A stretch of DNA of 64,000 nucleotides from Schauerella aestuarii (GCF_009866805.1 NZ_SIZW01000039.1:186001-250000); one strand, 5' to 3'; positions 34,101-43,861 are shown, counted from the first letter of the stretch. A program made the numbers and translations. Notes: generated from the sequence alone by a model not told the origin.

Positions 34101-34250
34101 GAGTTGCACCGATAAGTAGGGCGACGTTGCAGCGATAAGTAGACGGCGACGTTGCTGCGATAAGTAGACGGCGACGTTGCAGCGATAAGTAGACGGCGAA
34201 GCTGCAGCGATAAGTAGACAGCGACGTTGCAGCGATAAGTAAAAACGGCG
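34101..34250. repeat. 25-bp tandem repeat, about six copies
   Basis: GATAAGT recurs at 34111, 34134, 34159, 34184, 34209 and 34234, so the period is 25 bp after a first copy shorter by 2 bp. The core is GCAGCGATAAGTAGACGG followed by CGACGTT. Copies differ by one to four bases. The array starts about 60 bp after the ilvB stop and runs directly into the terminator hairpin, whose left arm reuses the CGGCGAC part of the unit. It has no spacers and no coding signal. Confidence 0.9.
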
Positions 34251-34272
34251 ACTGATGCACAGTCGCCGTTTT
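34242..34272. terminator. Bidirectional Rho-independent terminator
   Basis: AAAACGGCGACT and AGTCGCCGTTTT form a perfect 12-bp stem with a 7-nt loop (GATGCAC). The A-run on one side and T-run on the other allow termination of both ilvB from the left and the aldehyde dehydrogenase gene from the right. Confidence 0.85.
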
Positions 34273-34320
34273 GTTATCGATCGGTGGCGTCGCAGGTCTG
34301 CTGCGCCACCTTCGCACCGA

Positions 34321-35754
34321 TCAGTCGTGCTTGATCGAGATCGTCTTCAGCACCGTAAACCCGTACAACGCCTCGAACCCTTTCTCGCGGCCATGGCCGC
34401 TGGCTTTCACGCCGCCGAACGGCAATTCGATGCCCCCACCTGCGCCGTAGTTGTTGATGAATACCTGGCCGCTGCGCACCTTGCGCGCCAGTCGCAGTTG
34501 GCGGCCGCCGTCGCGCGTCCAGATGCTTGCTGCCAGGCCGTATTCGGTGGCGTTGGCGATCCGTACGGCATCGGCTTCGTCATCGAAGGGCATGGCGGCC
34601 AGCACCGGACCGAATACTTCTTCCTGAGCCAGGCGATGATCGACCGGCACGTCGCGCAGCAGCGTCGGCACCTGATAGAAACCGGACGCCGGTGAACCGT
34701 CGGCCAGCTTGCCTTGTGCCACAGTGCCGATGTTGGCTTTTTTGGCGTCTTCCAGGAAGCCCGCCACGCGCGTCTGCTGTGTCTGGCGAATCAGCGGACC
34801 GCAATCCAGATCCATCGTTGCCGGTCCCGTGCGCAGGGCGGCGAACGCGGCGCCCAGGCGTTCAAGTACCTGATCGTAGGCACTGCGCTCGATGAGCAAA
34901 CGGCTGCCGGCCGAGCAGGTCTGACCGGCGTTCTGGATGATGGCGTTGACCGCCACAGGCAGCAGCGCATCGATGTCGGCATCCGCGAAGACGATCTGCG
35001 GCGACTTGCCGCCCAACTCGAGCGTGACCGGCGTGTGGTTTTCGGCGGCGGCTTGCGTGACGAGCACGCCCACGCGCGGCGAACCGGTGAACGAGATGTG
35101 ATCGATGCCGCGATGGCGCACCAGATCGTCGCCCGCTTCATGGCCGTAACCGGTGACGATGTTGATCGCGCCGGCGGGGAAGCCCACTTCGGCGGCGATC
35201 TCGGCGATGCGCAGGAGCGAAAGGCAGGCGTCTTCGGCGGGTTTGACCACGCAGGCATTGCCCGCCGCCAACGCGCCGCCCACGCTGCGGCCGAAAATTT
35301 GCAGCGGATAGTTCCAGGGCACGATGTGGCCGGTCACGCCGTGAGGCTCGCGGATCGTGAGCACGGTGTAGCCGTTCTGATAAGGGATCGTGGTGCCGTG
35401 CAGCTTGTCGGCGGCGCCGCCGTAGAACTCGAAGTAGCGGGCGATGGCGATCACGTCGGCGCGCGCCTGGCGGGTGGGCTTGCCGCAATCGCGCGATTCG
35501 AGCGCGGTGAGCTCGTCCACGTTATCCAACACGGCCAGCGACAGCTTCAGGAGCAGGCGGCCGCGCTCGGCGGCGGTGAGGCGGCCCCAGTCGCCTTCGA
35601 AAGCGGTCCGGGCGGCGCGTACGGCGCGGTCGATATCCTGCGCACTGCCGCGGGCGATGTGCTCGAACGTCTGGCCGTCGGAAGGATCGACGACGGCAAT
35701 CGATTCGCCGCTGGCAGGCGACACGGACTGGTTGGCGATGAAATGCGTTTTCAT
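34321..35754 (-). CDS. NAD(P)-dependent aldehyde dehydrogenase
   Basis: A 477-residue aldehyde dehydrogenase. Catalytic residues are N148 (VPWNYPLQIFG), E246 (LELGGKSP) and C280 (GQTCSAGSR); the C-terminal NNYGAGGGIELPFGGVKASG is the usual oligomerisation and substrate region. The substrate is not predictable; betaine-aldehyde, aminobutyraldehyde and related types are similar. It lies on the same strand as an SDR gene 193 bp upstream. Confidence 0.92.
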   Translation of the reverse strand: MKTHFIANQSVSPASGESIAVVDPSDGQTFEHIARGSAQDIDRAVRAARTAFEGDWGRLTAAERGRLLLKLSLAVLDNVDELTALESRDCGKPTRQARADVIAIARYFEFYGGAADKLHGTTIPYQNGYTVLTIREPHGVTGHIVPWNYPLQIFGRSVGGALAAGNACVVKPAEDACLSLLRIAEIAAEVGFPAGAINIVTGYGHEAGDDLVRHRGIDHISFTGSPRVGVLVTQAAAENHTPVTLELGGKSPQIVFADADIDALLPVAVNAIIQNAGQTCSAGSRLLIERSAYDQVLERLGAAFAALRTGPATMDLDCGPLIRQTQQTRVAGFLEDAKKANIGTVAQGKLADGSPASGFYQVPTLLRDVPVDHRLAQEEVFGPVLAAMPFDDEADAVRIANATEYGLAASIWTRDGGRQLRLARKVRSGQVFINNYGAGGGIELPFGGVKASGHGREKGFEALYGFTVLKTISIKHD

Positions 35755-35827
35755 GACGAAGCAACGCTCCTCAAAATCTGGCGGGGGTTCGGAAGGAAGA
35801 GAGATTCAGACGAAAAAAAGCGGCAGG

Positions 35828-35875
35828 CCAACGTGCGCGAAAGGATGCAGGCGAACGTGCACCAAAAGATGCAGA
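35828..35875. repeat. Two imperfect 24-bp tandem copies
   Basis: CAACGTGCGCGAAAGGATGCAG and the following CGAACGTGCACCAAAAGATG segment are two near-identical 24-bp units, with a degenerate third (GACGGGTGCGAACG) after them. The array lies between the SDR and aldehyde dehydrogenase genes, close to the latter's start. No function seen. Confidence 0.6.
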
Positions 35876-35947
35876 CCGACGGGTGCGAACGACGTGCGGC
35901 AAGCGGCAGGCTGTGACGAGACCACAGGCGCTGACGGCGATGCGGCA

Positions 35948-36733
35948 TCAGAACTGCACCGACAGGCCGCCGTCGACCACCAGCACGTGGCCGTTGACGT
36001 AAGAGGCGGCAGGCGACGCCAGAAATACCGCGGCGGCCGCGATCTCGTGCGGTTCGCCCCAGCGCCGCAACGGATTGCGGGCGGCGATCTGCGGACCGAT
36101 GGCGGGGTCGGCCACCATCTGCGCATTCGCCTCGGTGGCGAACGTGCCCGGCGCGATGGCGTTGCTGGTGATGCCGAACGTGGCGTATTCGGTGGCGAGC
36201 GCCCGCATCAGTCCGGTCAATCCTTGCTTGGCCGCGGGATAGACGGCATCGCCGTCGCGTGCCAGTTCGCCCACGATGGAGGTGACCGCGATCAGGCGGC
36301 CCCAGCCGTGTTTGCGCATGCGTTCGGCAGCCAGCTTCGAAAGGGCAATGCCTGCAATGAGGTCGGTATCGATCAATGCGCGGATGGCGCCCAGATCGAT
36401 ATCGCGCAAGCGTGCCCGATGCCGCGCGCCGACGTTGTTGACCAGGATATCCAGGCGGCCGACATCGGCGTCGATAGCGCAGAACGCGGCATCGCGTGCG
36501 GCGTCGTCGGCCACGTCGAAGACCAGGGGATCGGCTGCGAGGCCTTCTTCACGCAGCTGCGTGACGGTGGCCTGCACCACATCCTCGCGGCGGCCGTTGA
36601 TCAGCACCCGTGCCCCGCACTGCGCGAGCGCGCGTGCCATGCACAGTCCCAGACCGCGGGTTGAACCGGTAATGAGCGCCACGCGTCCTTGCAACGCGAA
36701 GCCATCGAGAATGTGCGGGGGGCCGCCGGCCAT
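35948..36733 (-). CDS. Short-chain dehydrogenase/reductase (gluconate 5-dehydrogenase-like)
   Basis: A 261-residue classical SDR. Cofactor loop TGSTRGLG (22-29), NNVG (99-102) and the catalytic S152, Y165 and K169 (VYPAAKQ) are all present. The C-terminal AAVFLASPAASYVNGHVLVV with DGGLSVQF is typical. It resembles gluconate 5-dehydrogenase and 3-oxoacyl-ACP reductase types; the real substrate is unknown. Confidence 0.92.
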   Translation of the reverse strand: MAGGPPHILDGFALQGRVALITGSTRGLGLCMARALAQCGARVLINGRREDVVQATVTQLREEGLAADPLVFDVADDAARDAAFCAIDADVGRLDILVNNVGARHRARLRDIDLGAIRALIDTDLIAGIALSKLAAERMRKHGWGRLIAVTSIVGELARDGDAVYPAAKQGLTGLMRALATEYATFGITSNAIAPGTFATEANAQMVADPAIGPQIAARNPLRRWGEPHEIAAAAVFLASPAASYVNGHVLVVDGGLSVQF

Positions 36734-36928
36734 GCTGCGATCTCCTGTGCCGTGCGCGTCGGGATGCGCGCGTGCGTATTAGCCGTACAGGATAGCGCAG
36801 CACGCCGCCCGGAGGGTGGGGCGGCTCGCGATCCGGCATGCAGGGCACGCGGATCGCGATGGATGGCGCAGCAGCTCATGCCGCCGAGCCGATCGGTCCG
36901 CCAATGAGCAGACCGCTGACTTGGCCAA

Positions 36929-39586
36929 TCACTCGGCCGTGGTGGTGGCCTTCTTGGCAGCCGCTTTTTTGGCCGGCGCCTTTTTGGCCGCGGCCTTTTT
37001 GACGGCCGCTTTTTTCACTGCCGGCGTTTTGGTCGCCGCTTTCTTGACGGCTGCTTTCTTCGCCGGGGCTTTCTTCGCCGCCGTCTTGGTGGCGGCCTTG
37101 GCCGGTGCGCCTGCCGTTTTGCGGCCGGGCTTTTCGGGACGCGGTTCGAACTCGAAGCCGACCTTGCCGTTCTCCTGTCGTGACAGGAACGCCTTGAACT
37201 TGCGGTTCGTGCGGCTGGAGACGAAACCGTCCAGTAGATCGGTCCGGCCTTCGTTCAGCAGCTTCGACATCTGCTCGCGCGAGATTTCCTGCTGCAGGAT
37301 GACCTTGCCCGAGCGGAAATCGCAGGTTTTTTCAGGGCCGACCGACTTCTCGCACACGAAGCTCATGCCATGCTCGAACACCCGCGATTGGCACTTGGGG
37401 CAGGGCCCCAACGTGGTCTGGGCGGAGAAATCGACCGGTTCGTTGTCGTCCTCGTCGTTCTGACCGAAGTCGAACTCGAGCTTGTCCTCGGCCGTGATGC
37501 GCAGGATGGCGGCAAACGGCCGGCCCATCTTGCTGATGAAGCCTTGCAGCGGGCCGATCTCACGCTTGGCCAGCAGCTCTTCCACTTCCGGCAGTTCGAA
37601 CGTGCGGCCGCCCGGGTGCTTGCCGATCGAGAAGTCGCAATTGGTGCAGGCGTAGCGGCGGTAGTTCTCCTTCACGACGCCACCGCATTTGGGGCACGGC
37701 GTGGTCAGGGTGGCATAGTCGCCGGGCACCGTGTCGCGTTCGTATTCCTTGGCGCGCTTGACGATGATCTGGGTCATCTGCGCGATCTCGCGCATGAAGG
37801 CCGCGCGATCCAGCCCGCCCTGTTCGATCTGCTTGAGCTTGTGTTCCCAGCCGCCAGTAAGTTCGGGCGAGGTGAGCTCTTTTACGTCCAGACCCGACAG
37901 CAACGTCATCAACTGGCGCGCCTTGGCCGTGGGCACCAGATCGCGCCCTTCGCGGCGCAGGTAGGTCTCGTTGATCAGGCCTTCGATGATGGATGCGCGT
38001 GTGGCCGGCGTGCCCAATCCACGCTCGGACATCGCTTCGCGCAGCTCTTCGTCTTCGACCAGCTTGCCGGCGCTTTCCATCGCCGACAGCAACGTGCCTT
38101 CGTTGAAGCGGGCCGGCGGCTTGGTCGCCAGGCCGACGGCTTCCACGTCCTCCGTGCGCACCGTTTCGCCATCGGCCACGGCGACCAGATTGGCGTCGTC
38201 GTCCTGGGCATCCTTACCGTACACGGCCAGCCAGCCCGGCACGACCAGCACTTTGCCGTCGGTACGGAAGCGGTGCCCCGACACCGCCGTCATGCGGGTC
38301 GTGATGCGATATTCGGCCGATGGGAAGAACACGGCCAGGAAGCGCTTGAGCACCAGGTCATACAGCTTGGCTTCGGCCTCGCTGAGGTTTTCGGGCACTT
38401 GCAGCGTGGGGATGATGGCAAAGTGATCCGAGACCTTTTTGTTGTCGAAAATCCGACGGTTCGGTTTGACCCAGCCTTGTTCGACGACTTTCGCGGCATG
38501 GCGCGCCAAGGCACCGGCCGGGCCGGTGCGGCTGCCGGACAGCACTTTCATCGTTTCGCCTACCGTGGGCACATAGTCTTCCGGCAGGTAGCGCGAATCG
38601 GTTCGTGGATACGTCAGCGCCTTGTGGCGCTCGTACAGCGTTTGCGCCAGGGAAAGCGTGGTCTTGGCCGAGAATCCGAAACGGCCGTTGGCCTCGCGCT
38701 GCAACGACGTCAGGTCGTAGAGCGCCGGTGCGGCCTGGGTGGACGGCTTGGACTCTTCGGTGACGGTGCCCGGCTGATCGCGGCAGGCTGCCACCACACT
38801 CAAGGCGGCGGCGTGCGACCACAGGCGGGTTTCGCGTTTTTCGGGATCGCGCTCGTCTTTCTTGTGTTCGGGGTCGATCCAGCGGCCTTCGTACAGACCT
38901 TGGGCGGCGACGAAGGTGCCGCGCACTTCCCAGTAGTCGCGCGATACGAAGCGGCGGATGCGTTCTTCACGCTCGGCCACGATCGCCAGCGTCGGCGTTT
39001 GCACGCGGCCCACCGGCGTCTTGAAGAACCCGCCATCCTTGCTGTTGAACGCCGTCATGGCGCGCGTGCCGTTGATCCCCACCAGCCAGTCGGCTTCGGC
39101 GCGCGACCGGGCGGCGGCTTCGAGCGGCTTGAGCACGCTGTCGTCGCGCAGGTTGTCGAACGCGTCGCGAATGGCCTGCTGCGTCATCGACTGCAGCCAC
39201 AGGCGCTGGATCGGTTTCTTCACCGCGGCGTATTGCACGATGTAGCGGAAGATCAGTTCACCTTCGCGGCCCGCGTCACAGGCATTGATGATGGCATCCA
39301 CATCCTTGCGCTTGGCCAGCCGAACCAGCAGCTTCAGCCGCTCGGCCGACTTCTTGTCGGTAGGGCCAAGCTCGAATTCGGGCGGGATCACGGGCAGGTG
39401 GGTAAAGCTCCATTTGCCCTTGACCGGATCATTGGGGGCGACAAGGCTGAGCAAATGACCGATACTCGATGCCAGTACGTAACGTTCGCTTTCAAAATAG
39501 TCGCCTTCGCGCGCGAATCCCCCCAAAGCACGGGAGATATCGAGAGCGACCGAGGGCTTCTCGGCAATAATCAGCGTTTTATTCAT
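36929..39586 (-). CDS. topB: DNA topoisomerase III
   Basis: An 885-residue type IA topoisomerase that decatenates DNA by cutting one strand. The TOPRIM domain opens with MNKTLIIAEKPS and holds CDAGREGE (103-110). The active-site tyrosine is Y326 in LTYPRTDSRYLP. Two C-terminal zinc-ribbon modules follow (CPKCGGVVKENYRRYACTNC and CPKCQSRVFEHG through CDFRSG). The last 60 residues are a Lys/Ala/Pro histone-H1-like tail of KKAAAKKAPAKK repeats. The start at ATG 39586 fits the family; an upstream extension does not. It is divergent from the DUF2157 gene. Confidence 0.96.
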   Translation of the reverse strand: MNKTLIIAEKPSVALDISRALGGFAREGDYFESERYVLASSIGHLLSLVAPNDPVKGKWSFTHLPVIPPEFELGPTDKKSAERLKLLVRLAKRKDVDAIINACDAGREGELIFRYIVQYAAVKKPIQRLWLQSMTQQAIRDAFDNLRDDSVLKPLEAAARSRAEADWLVGINGTRAMTAFNSKDGGFFKTPVGRVQTPTLAIVAEREERIRRFVSRDYWEVRGTFVAAQGLYEGRWIDPEHKKDERDPEKRETRLWSHAAALSVVAACRDQPGTVTEESKPSTQAAPALYDLTSLQREANGRFGFSAKTTLSLAQTLYERHKALTYPRTDSRYLPEDYVPTVGETMKVLSGSRTGPAGALARHAAKVVEQGWVKPNRRIFDNKKVSDHFAIIPTLQVPENLSEAEAKLYDLVLKRFLAVFFPSAEYRITTRMTAVSGHRFRTDGKVLVVPGWLAVYGKDAQDDDANLVAVADGETVRTEDVEAVGLATKPPARFNEGTLLSAMESAGKLVEDEELREAMSERGLGTPATRASIIEGLINETYLRREGRDLVPTAKARQLMTLLSGLDVKELTSPELTGGWEHKLKQIEQGGLDRAAFMREIAQMTQIIVKRAKEYERDTVPGDYATLTTPCPKCGGVVKENYRRYACTNCDFSIGKHPGGRTFELPEVEELLAKREIGPLQGFISKMGRPFAAILRITAEDKLEFDFGQNDEDDNEPVDFSAQTTLGPCPKCQSRVFEHGMSFVCEKSVGPEKTCDFRSGKVILQQEISREQMSKLLNEGRTDLLDGFVSSRTNRKFKAFLSRQENGKVGFEFEPRPEKPGRKTAGAPAKAATKTAAKKAPAKKAAVKKAATKTPAVKKAAVKKAAAKKAPAKKAAAKKATTTAE

Positions 39587-39647
39587 CGGAATCCAGTGGC
39601 GGCGGTCAGCCGCAATAGCGCGGATGATACGAGCGGAGTTTCGTGAG

Positions 39648-42299
39648 ATGCAAGTCCAAGTCGCTATTGAAGGCGGATCGGAACAACACAGTTGGGTGAC
39701 ATTTCTGGCGCGATTCGCGCTGACCCTGGGCGCCGTGTTGCTCGCAAGCGGCCTGGTTTGCTTCATCGCGGCCAACTGGGCCCAGATGACGAAAACCATG
39801 CGGTTGGGGGGCGTGCAAGTCGTTTTGCTCTTGTTGGTGGGGGCAGCGCTGGCGGCTTATCCGCGATGCGCGCGGGCGGCTGGCGTACGCCAGGCGGTGC
39901 CGGCGATTTTGCTCGGTTTGGGCGGCGTGGCGATCGGGGGTTTGCTGGCTGTCATCGGACAAGCGTATCAGACAGGCGCGGATTCCTGGATGTTGTTCGC
40001 CGGCTGGGCCGTCCTGCTGCTGCCCTGGGCGGCCGCCGCGCGAGCCCCAGGCGTGTGGCTTTTGTGGTGCGCAATCGTCAACGTGGCGGCGATCATGTGG
40101 TGGGGCACGCGCGATAACGGGCCGCTCAGCCTGCTCGATTCCAGCGTGCCGGGGATTTTCCTGGCGGGCGTCAATCTGGTGCTGGTGGCCGGCTGGGAGT
40201 TCGCGCTGCGCAGCAAAATGGCGCGGCCTACCCCGGCCACCCACGCCATGATCGCGATGGTGGCGGCCGTTTGCATCGTGAGCGCATCCTCCGGCGCGCT
40301 CACCAGCAGTCATCTCTATAGCGGCGAAGGCCGATTCTCGATCACGCTGTGGGTATTCGTCACCCTGGGTGCTGGTGCTTACTACCGTTATCAGCGTCTC
40401 GATCGTTCGATTCTGGCCCTCCTGGCACTGGGCGCCATGGCCATGTCGCTGCGCATTCTGTTCGATCTGCTCGGGCCGCGGATGGACGAAGTGCTCATGC
40501 TGCTCGTGCTGGCCGTGATAGTGATCGGTCAGTCGGTGCTCATTGCGCGGTGGTTGAAAGCGCTGCCCGTGTCACGGCCTGCGCCGGCAGCGACGCCAAC
40601 GCCGTCCGCTGCGGCGTCGTCTGCGGAATCGTCATTGCCCGCCCACGGGCTATCGGCCGACGATGCCGTGCGTACGAATGCCTCGCTCGAAACAGGCAAA
40701 AACGGATCGGCGCCTACGTCGGCAATCCATGCTGGCACGGCCTCCCAACCGGCAAACCACGACGCTCACACCAATGGGATCGTGCAGGCCGTGCTCGGCG
40801 TAAGTGCCTGGTTATCGATGGGGCTGATTGCCGCCGTACTGGTATTCAGCGGGTTGGTGGACAGCGAGGCAACGTCGATCACGGTGGGTGCCATTGCCGC
40901 CCTGTTGGGTCTGTTGGTGCTGAAAGGCAATCCTGGCGCCTTCATGCGGCAGGCGGCCATTTCATTCGGGGTGGCAGGGCAGGCGTTATTGACCACGGGT
41001 TTGGTCATGACCCAGGGGCCCGTCGCTACCGGGCTGATCATGACCGTGGTGGCGGTCGTCCTGATCGTGCTGGCGGACGACCCGGTGTGGCGATTCGTGA
41101 GCGGGCTGGTGCTGGCCGCAGGCATCACGGTGTTCGTCGTGTTTGACAACGGCGTGCCGATATTGGCCGTGCTCGCGCTCGGCGTGAGTGCCGGGCTGTT
41201 GTTGATCGCCGCCTTGCGATTCGGCTATGTAAAAGTCCTGCCGGTGGCATGGGCCCTGGCGATCGGGGCGCACGTGGTGGTGGCGTTCGGCGACTACAGC
41301 CAAGGGTTTGTCTATTTGGAAAGCGATCGCGCCATGGCGTGGGTCAAATGGATGATGGGCGCGTATTACGCCATTGCGCTATTGCCGACGCTGATGGCGC
41401 TGGTGATCGTGACGCAACCTGGACGTGCGTTCGACCGGCGGCTTGCCATCGCCTTGCCGACGATCATGCTGGCGTTTGCATGGCCGTTGTCATTCGTACC
41501 GGGCGCGGCACTGGCCGTGACATGGATTCTGGCCGGATTCGCCTGGGGCCGCCCGATATGGCAGGCGTTCGGCGCTGCGATGATGGCGACCTTCCTGTGG
41601 ATGTTCTATTACGATCTGGGCATGCCGCTGCTCGCCAAGTCGCATCTGCTGCTTGCGACGGGGGCCGCCATATGGCTGGTGGGCGCCGCGCCCACGCTGT
41701 GGCGGTGGATGCGAGCACGGCGGGCGGCGCGCGGCACGGCAGCCGCGCCTGCCGATATCGTCGACCGCTACTGGCGCGTGGCGGTGTTGGGCGGTCTGGG
41801 CGTCATCCTGACGCTGGCCAACGCCAGCATCTATCGCTACGAAACCATCCTGGCCACGGGCCGTACGGTGATGCTCCAGTTGGCGCCCGTGGATCCGCGG
41901 GCGTTGCTGCAAGGCGACTACATGGCGCTGCGGTTTGACGTCGCGCGTCAGGTCGAGCGCGCGCGCTACAAGGCGCGCGCCGAGGCAGCGTCGGCCAATC
42001 CGGGCACACCGCCTGGGGAACGGCCCGCCCTGGATGGGTATCTGGTGCTGGAACTCGATCGCGACGGCATTGCGCAGTTGGTGCGCATCCAGCCTGCACG
42101 TACCCCACTGAATACCGGCGAAACGTTGCTGCGCTATCGCATCCGCAACGACCAAACCTATATCGTCACGAATGCATTCTTCTTCCCAGAGGGCGAGGCC
42201 AAGCATTTCGAGGCGGCGCGCTTTGGCGAATTGCGCGTCAGCGCCGAAGGCACCGGCTTGCTGGTCAAGCTGCGGGACGGCGATTTGAACCCGCTTTAG
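39648..42299 (+). CDS. Large DUF2157-family membrane protein with C-terminal GDYxxLxY domain
   Basis: An 883-residue integral membrane protein. The N-terminal part is a DUF2157-like domain (LASGLVCFIAANWAQMTKTM) with many hydrophobic helices, about twenty in all. An Ala/Ser/Thr-rich linker near residues 300-370 separates two membrane halves, the second being DUF4401-like. The C-terminal soluble part begins with LATGRTVMLQLAPVDPRALL, followed by QGDYMALRF, the GDYxxLxY motif. Function unknown. ATG 39648 is preferred. It is divergent from topB with a 61-bp gap. Confidence 0.85.
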   Translation: MQVQVAIEGGSEQHSWVTFLARFALTLGAVLLASGLVCFIAANWAQMTKTMRLGGVQVVLLLLVGAALAAYPRCARAAGVRQAVPAILLGLGGVAIGGLLAVIGQAYQTGADSWMLFAGWAVLLLPWAAAARAPGVWLLWCAIVNVAAIMWWGTRDNGPLSLLDSSVPGIFLAGVNLVLVAGWEFALRSKMARPTPATHAMIAMVAAVCIVSASSGALTSSHLYSGEGRFSITLWVFVTLGAGAYYRYQRLDRSILALLALGAMAMSLRILFDLLGPRMDEVLMLLVLAVIVIGQSVLIARWLKALPVSRPAPAATPTPSAAASSAESSLPAHGLSADDAVRTNASLETGKNGSAPTSAIHAGTASQPANHDAHTNGIVQAVLGVSAWLSMGLIAAVLVFSGLVDSEATSITVGAIAALLGLLVLKGNPGAFMRQAAISFGVAGQALLTTGLVMTQGPVATGLIMTVVAVVLIVLADDPVWRFVSGLVLAAGITVFVVFDNGVPILAVLALGVSAGLLLIAALRFGYVKVLPVAWALAIGAHVVVAFGDYSQGFVYLESDRAMAWVKWMMGAYYAIALLPTLMALVIVTQPGRAFDRRLAIALPTIMLAFAWPLSFVPGAALAVTWILAGFAWGRPIWQAFGAAMMATFLWMFYYDLGMPLLAKSHLLLATGAAIWLVGAAPTLWRWMRARRAARGTAAAPADIVDRYWRVAVLGGLGVILTLANASIYRYETILATGRTVMLQLAPVDPRALLQGDYMALRFDVARQVERARYKARAEAASANPGTPPGERPALDGYLVLELDRDGIAQLVRIQPARTPLNTGETLLRYRIRNDQTYIVTNAFFFPEGEAKHFEAARFGELRVSAEGTGLLVKLRDGDLNPL

Positions 42300-42358
42300 A
42301 CGAAGATGATCATGGTTTGCCGACGATGCAGTCTGAAAATGGTGCGATGCCGACGACG

Positions 42359-43396
42359 TCAGACCATCGGCGCCGACCGCTTTGCCACAAAACGTGCCGA
42401 CCATATCGGCACCGCGCGCACCCAGAAATCCGCCGCGTCGCGCGCGGGCAGCGAGGCGAAGCCCAAGGCCTGCCAGGCGGCATTGAGCGTGGCCACCGGT
42501 GCGGACACCTCCAGCGCCGGCGCGTTGTTTTGTTTGGAGAGCTTGAACCCGGTTGCGGCGTCCACGATCAGCGGCACATGCATCATCCGCGGGTTCGGCA
42601 CGTCCAGCAGCCGCTGCAGGGCGCGCTGACGGGACGTGGACGTGAGCAGGTCTGCGCCGCGTACGATATCCGTCACGCCCTGATCGGCATCGTCCACCAC
42701 CACGGCAAACTGGTATGCCCAGAGTCCGTCGGCCCGCTTGATCACGAAATCGCCCACTTCATGGGCCACATCCTGCGATTGCGGGCCGAGCCAACGGTCG
42801 TTGTACCGGTCGACGCCCGGCGGCACGCGAACGCGCCAGGCGCGCGCAGCACGTCCGGGCGCCAGGCCGTGACTGCAGGTGCCGGTGTAGGGCCGTTCGG
42901 TGCTGTCGGTAGTGTTGGGGGCTGCAGGGGCGTTGACGTTGACCTTGCCGTTGCTGGTCGCATTACCGTTAACGTTGCCGTTACCGCTACCGGCGACCGT
43001 GCCGCTGCCGTTCACCTTGGGTGTGGCGCTGCGCCTGGCCGCGGCCTCGGCGATTTCACGGCGGGTGCAGCCACAGCCGTAGATCAATCCACGTTCGGCG
43101 AGTTTGGCCATCACCGCCTCGTAGCGCGCATCGCGCTGCGATTGCCGCATCACCGGGCCATCCCAGTGCATGTGCAAGTTGTGCAGTTGACGTTGAATGA
43201 CCGCATCCGCGCCCGGTACGGTGCGAGGGAGGTCGACATCTTCGATGCGCAGCAACCACCGGCCCGCATGGGCGCGAGCATCGAGAAAACTGGCCATGGC
43301 CGCCACCAGCGATCCCGCGTGCAGCGGGCCGCTGGGGCTGGGCGCGAATCGGCCGACGTAGGCAGGGGGCGGGCCCCCGACGATAAGCGACACCAC
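42359..43396 (-). CDS. gluQ: Glutamyl-Q tRNA(Asp) synthetase with insert in the zinc domain
   Basis: A 345-residue truncated glutamyl-tRNA synthetase paralogue that charges queuosine in tRNA-Asp with glutamate. Catalytic motifs are [14 protein letters not shown] and FKLSKQ. The zinc ligands are C108 and C110 (YGCGCTRRE) and C174 (YTGTCSHG). In E. coli the last ligand follows after about 16 residues; here 64 residues intervene because of an Asn/Gly/Val-rich insert (about 124-168, for example [20 protein letters not shown]). No anticodon-binding domain, as expected. It lies 6 bp downstream of smg, same strand. Confidence 0.92.
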   Translation of the reverse strand: MVSLIVGGPPPAYVGRFAPSPSGPLHAGSLVAAMASFLDARAHAGRWLLRIEDVDLPRTVPGADAVIQRQLHNLHMHWDGPVMRQSQRDARYEAVMAKLAERGLIYGCGCTRREIAEAAARRSATPKVNGSGTVAGSGNGNVNGNATSNGKVNVNAPAAPNTTDSTERPYTGTCSHGLAPGRAARAWRVRVPPGVDRYNDRWLGPQSQDVAHEVGDFVIKRADGLWAYQFAVVVDDADQGVTDIVRGADLLTSTSRQRALQRLLDVPNPRMMHVPLIVDAATGFKLSKQNNAPALEVSAPVATLNAAWQALGFASLPARDAADFWVRAVPIWSARFVAKRSAPMV

Positions 43397-43402
43397 GACG
43401 CC

Positions 43403-43861
43403 TTAGTGCAGGCGGCGCACGCCCTCGTCGTCCAGCAGCTCTTCGAGAACGAGGTTGTCGATCTCGGCTTCCTGGCTCCAGAGCACCATCAACGCGATGA
43501 TCTTGATCTTGGCCAGCGGCACCGGCGATTCCGGCGACGCGTAGGCGCGTTCAAGCACGATCTCACGCAGGGGAGCGGGCAGGATGCCGGCGGACTCGAG
43601 GAAAGCGACGAAGCCGATGGCTTCGGTGCCCACTTGCTGGTACTCGCTATCGGTGTAGATGCGGGTGCCCGAGCTGGGCACGTGCGCCAGATCGACGCAG
43701 CGCTCAGTGGTTTCCGCCAGGCCGTAGAGCCAGCCCAGGGCATCGTCGATGTCCTCGTGCTCGAAGCCGGCCGCAGCCAGACGCTTTGCGAGGACATCTG
43801 CCGCGGGACATGCTTGCGGCGTGTAGTAATTCTCGAACAGGTAAACCAGGATATCGAACAT
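43403..43861 (-). CDS. smg: Smg family protein (DUF494)
   Basis: A 152-residue protein of the Smg/DUF494 family, conserved in beta- and gammaproteobacteria. MFDILVYLFENYYTPQACP at the N-terminus and GIRxxYTDSEYQQVGTEAIG-like central residues are typical. Function unknown. In related genomes smg commonly lies between dprA and topB; here dprA is absent and gluQ and a DUF2157 gene stand between smg and topB. The 245 bp upstream, up to the TRAP gene, show a TTAAC direct repeat but no gene. Confidence 0.9.
   Translation of the reverse strand: MFDILVYLFENYYTPQACPAADVLAKRLAAAGFEHEDIDDALGWLYGLAETTERCVDLAHVPSSGTRIYTDSEYQQVGTEAIGFVAFLESAGILPAPLREIVLERAYASPESPVPLAKIKIIALMVLWSQEAEIDNLVLEELLDDEGVRRLH

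Noticed and set aside
34101-34250. CRISPR array
   Set aside because: Repeats are directly contiguous, have no spacers, and no cas genes are nearby. It is a plain tandem repeat.
33985-34317. Repeat-coded small protein on the minus strand over the 25-bp array
   Set aside because: The reading frame exists only because the 25-bp period gives an open frame; no ribosome-binding site, and it overlaps the ilvB end.
37370-39646. Long open frame on the + strand opposite topB
   Set aside because: It is antisense to the topoisomerase with its intact motifs; composition artefact.
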